In this document: piece after piece, positions 44,784 through 44,837 of the stretch | Layout of the letters: each line of letters opens with the position of its first letter | Position numbering within the stretch: the first letter of the stretch is position 1 | Source of the DNA: Sphingobacterium deserti | GTDB taxonomy: Bacteria; Bacteroidota; Bacteroidia; Sphingobacteriales; Sphingobacteriaceae | Direction: 5' to 3' | DNA: 44,837 nt | Assembly (NCBI RefSeq): GCF_000757725.1 | Contig: NZ_JJMU01000005.1 | Location: forward strand, 1 to 44,837 | The notes under the pieces: generated by a model | What the model was told of the DNA's origin: nothing | What the model saw: the letters and a program-made list of their open reading frames with translations, nothing else | Database searches by the model: none | Position numbers and translations under genes: made by a program

Positions 44784-44837
44784 GAGGCTGTCTAAAAAGG
44801 TCTTTAAAAAAAAGAACCCCGTCATAAAAAATGGCGG
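44784..44837. mobile_element. Probable left end of an insertion sequence, truncated by the window
   Basis: GAGGCTGTCTAAAAAGGTCT at 44784 is of the form found at termini of IS1182- and IS4/IS5-like elements in Bacteroidota. Inside it, AACCCCGTCAT...ATGGCGG begins a hairpin like the terminators at IS ends. No transposase frame fits in the remaining 54 bases, so the family cannot be fixed. Confidence 0.5.

Noticed and set aside
1..44837. CRISPR arrays, tRNA or rRNA genes
   Set aside because: No regularly spaced direct repeats with unique spacers were seen, the only tandem array being the spacer-less heptamer; no T-loop or acceptor pattern of a tRNA and no rRNA-like stretch was found by eye.

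Overview
The window is a stretch of a Bacteroidota chromosome, most likely from the Sphingobacteriaceae. The evidence is menaquinone-type UbiE, the neighbourhood NAD kinase / UppS / BamA / two OmpH proteins, DUF4290, DUF3060 and many lipoproteins, and promoter-like elements of the Bacteroidota type TAnnTTTG rather than sigma70 boxes. Most of it is ordinary core genome. There is one accessory patch (about 33.4-37.8 kb), and what looks like the edge of an insertion sequence at the right end.

Layout. 1-837: 5' part of an ammonium transporter gene, cut by the window edge. 1.0-8.4 kb: a 2-hydroxyacid dehydrogenase facing a minus-strand row of murA, a DUF4290 gene, a PcrA/UvrD helicase and dnaB, with hairpin terminators between most of them. 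8.7-11.5 kb: ubiE, a short-chain dehydrogenase, a YqeY-like gene preceded by a striking heptanucleotide repeat, and an ElaA-like acetyltransferase. 11.7-13.5 kb: an acyltransferase pair resembling the GlsA/GlsB glycine-lipid enzymes. 13.7-20.9 kb: an envelope cluster of CBS protein, nadK, a decayed DUF6089-like frame, uppS, bamA and two ompH-like genes. 21.0-21.8 kb: a DUF3050 heme-oxygenase-fold protein. 22.5-27.2 kb: a biotin operon read leftward (ferritin-like gene, bioF, bioD, bioB, bioA), with a MocR-type regulator diverging from it. 28.7-29.8 kb: a 2H phosphoesterase and a DUF3060 protein. 30.0-33.2 kb: thrS-infC-rpmI-rplT. 33.5-37.3 kb: a partly duplicated and decayed lipoprotein cluster. 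37.8-44.7 kb: queE, two Gfo/Idh/MocA oxidoreductases, a DUF819 membrane protein, a hotdog thioesterase, a DUF421 protein and a GNAT-nitrilase fusion.

The most interesting locus is the biotin operon. It carries the four ring-assembly genes but no recognised pimeloyl-making gene (bioC, bioH, bioG, bioI, bioW or bioZ). Its first gene, joined to bioF by a TAATG overlap, encodes a small protein with a complete set of ferritin-type diiron ligands. With the adjacent MocR regulator this suggests an unfamiliar way of supplying or controlling the biotin precursor. That is an inference from context, not a demonstrated function. Other points are an SSB-like acidic C-terminal tip on DnaB, a 16-unit 7-bp repeat running into the yqeY start, MurA with Asp in place of the fosfomycin-target Cys, and a lipoprotein gene pair duplicated next to a deletion-scarred pseudogene.
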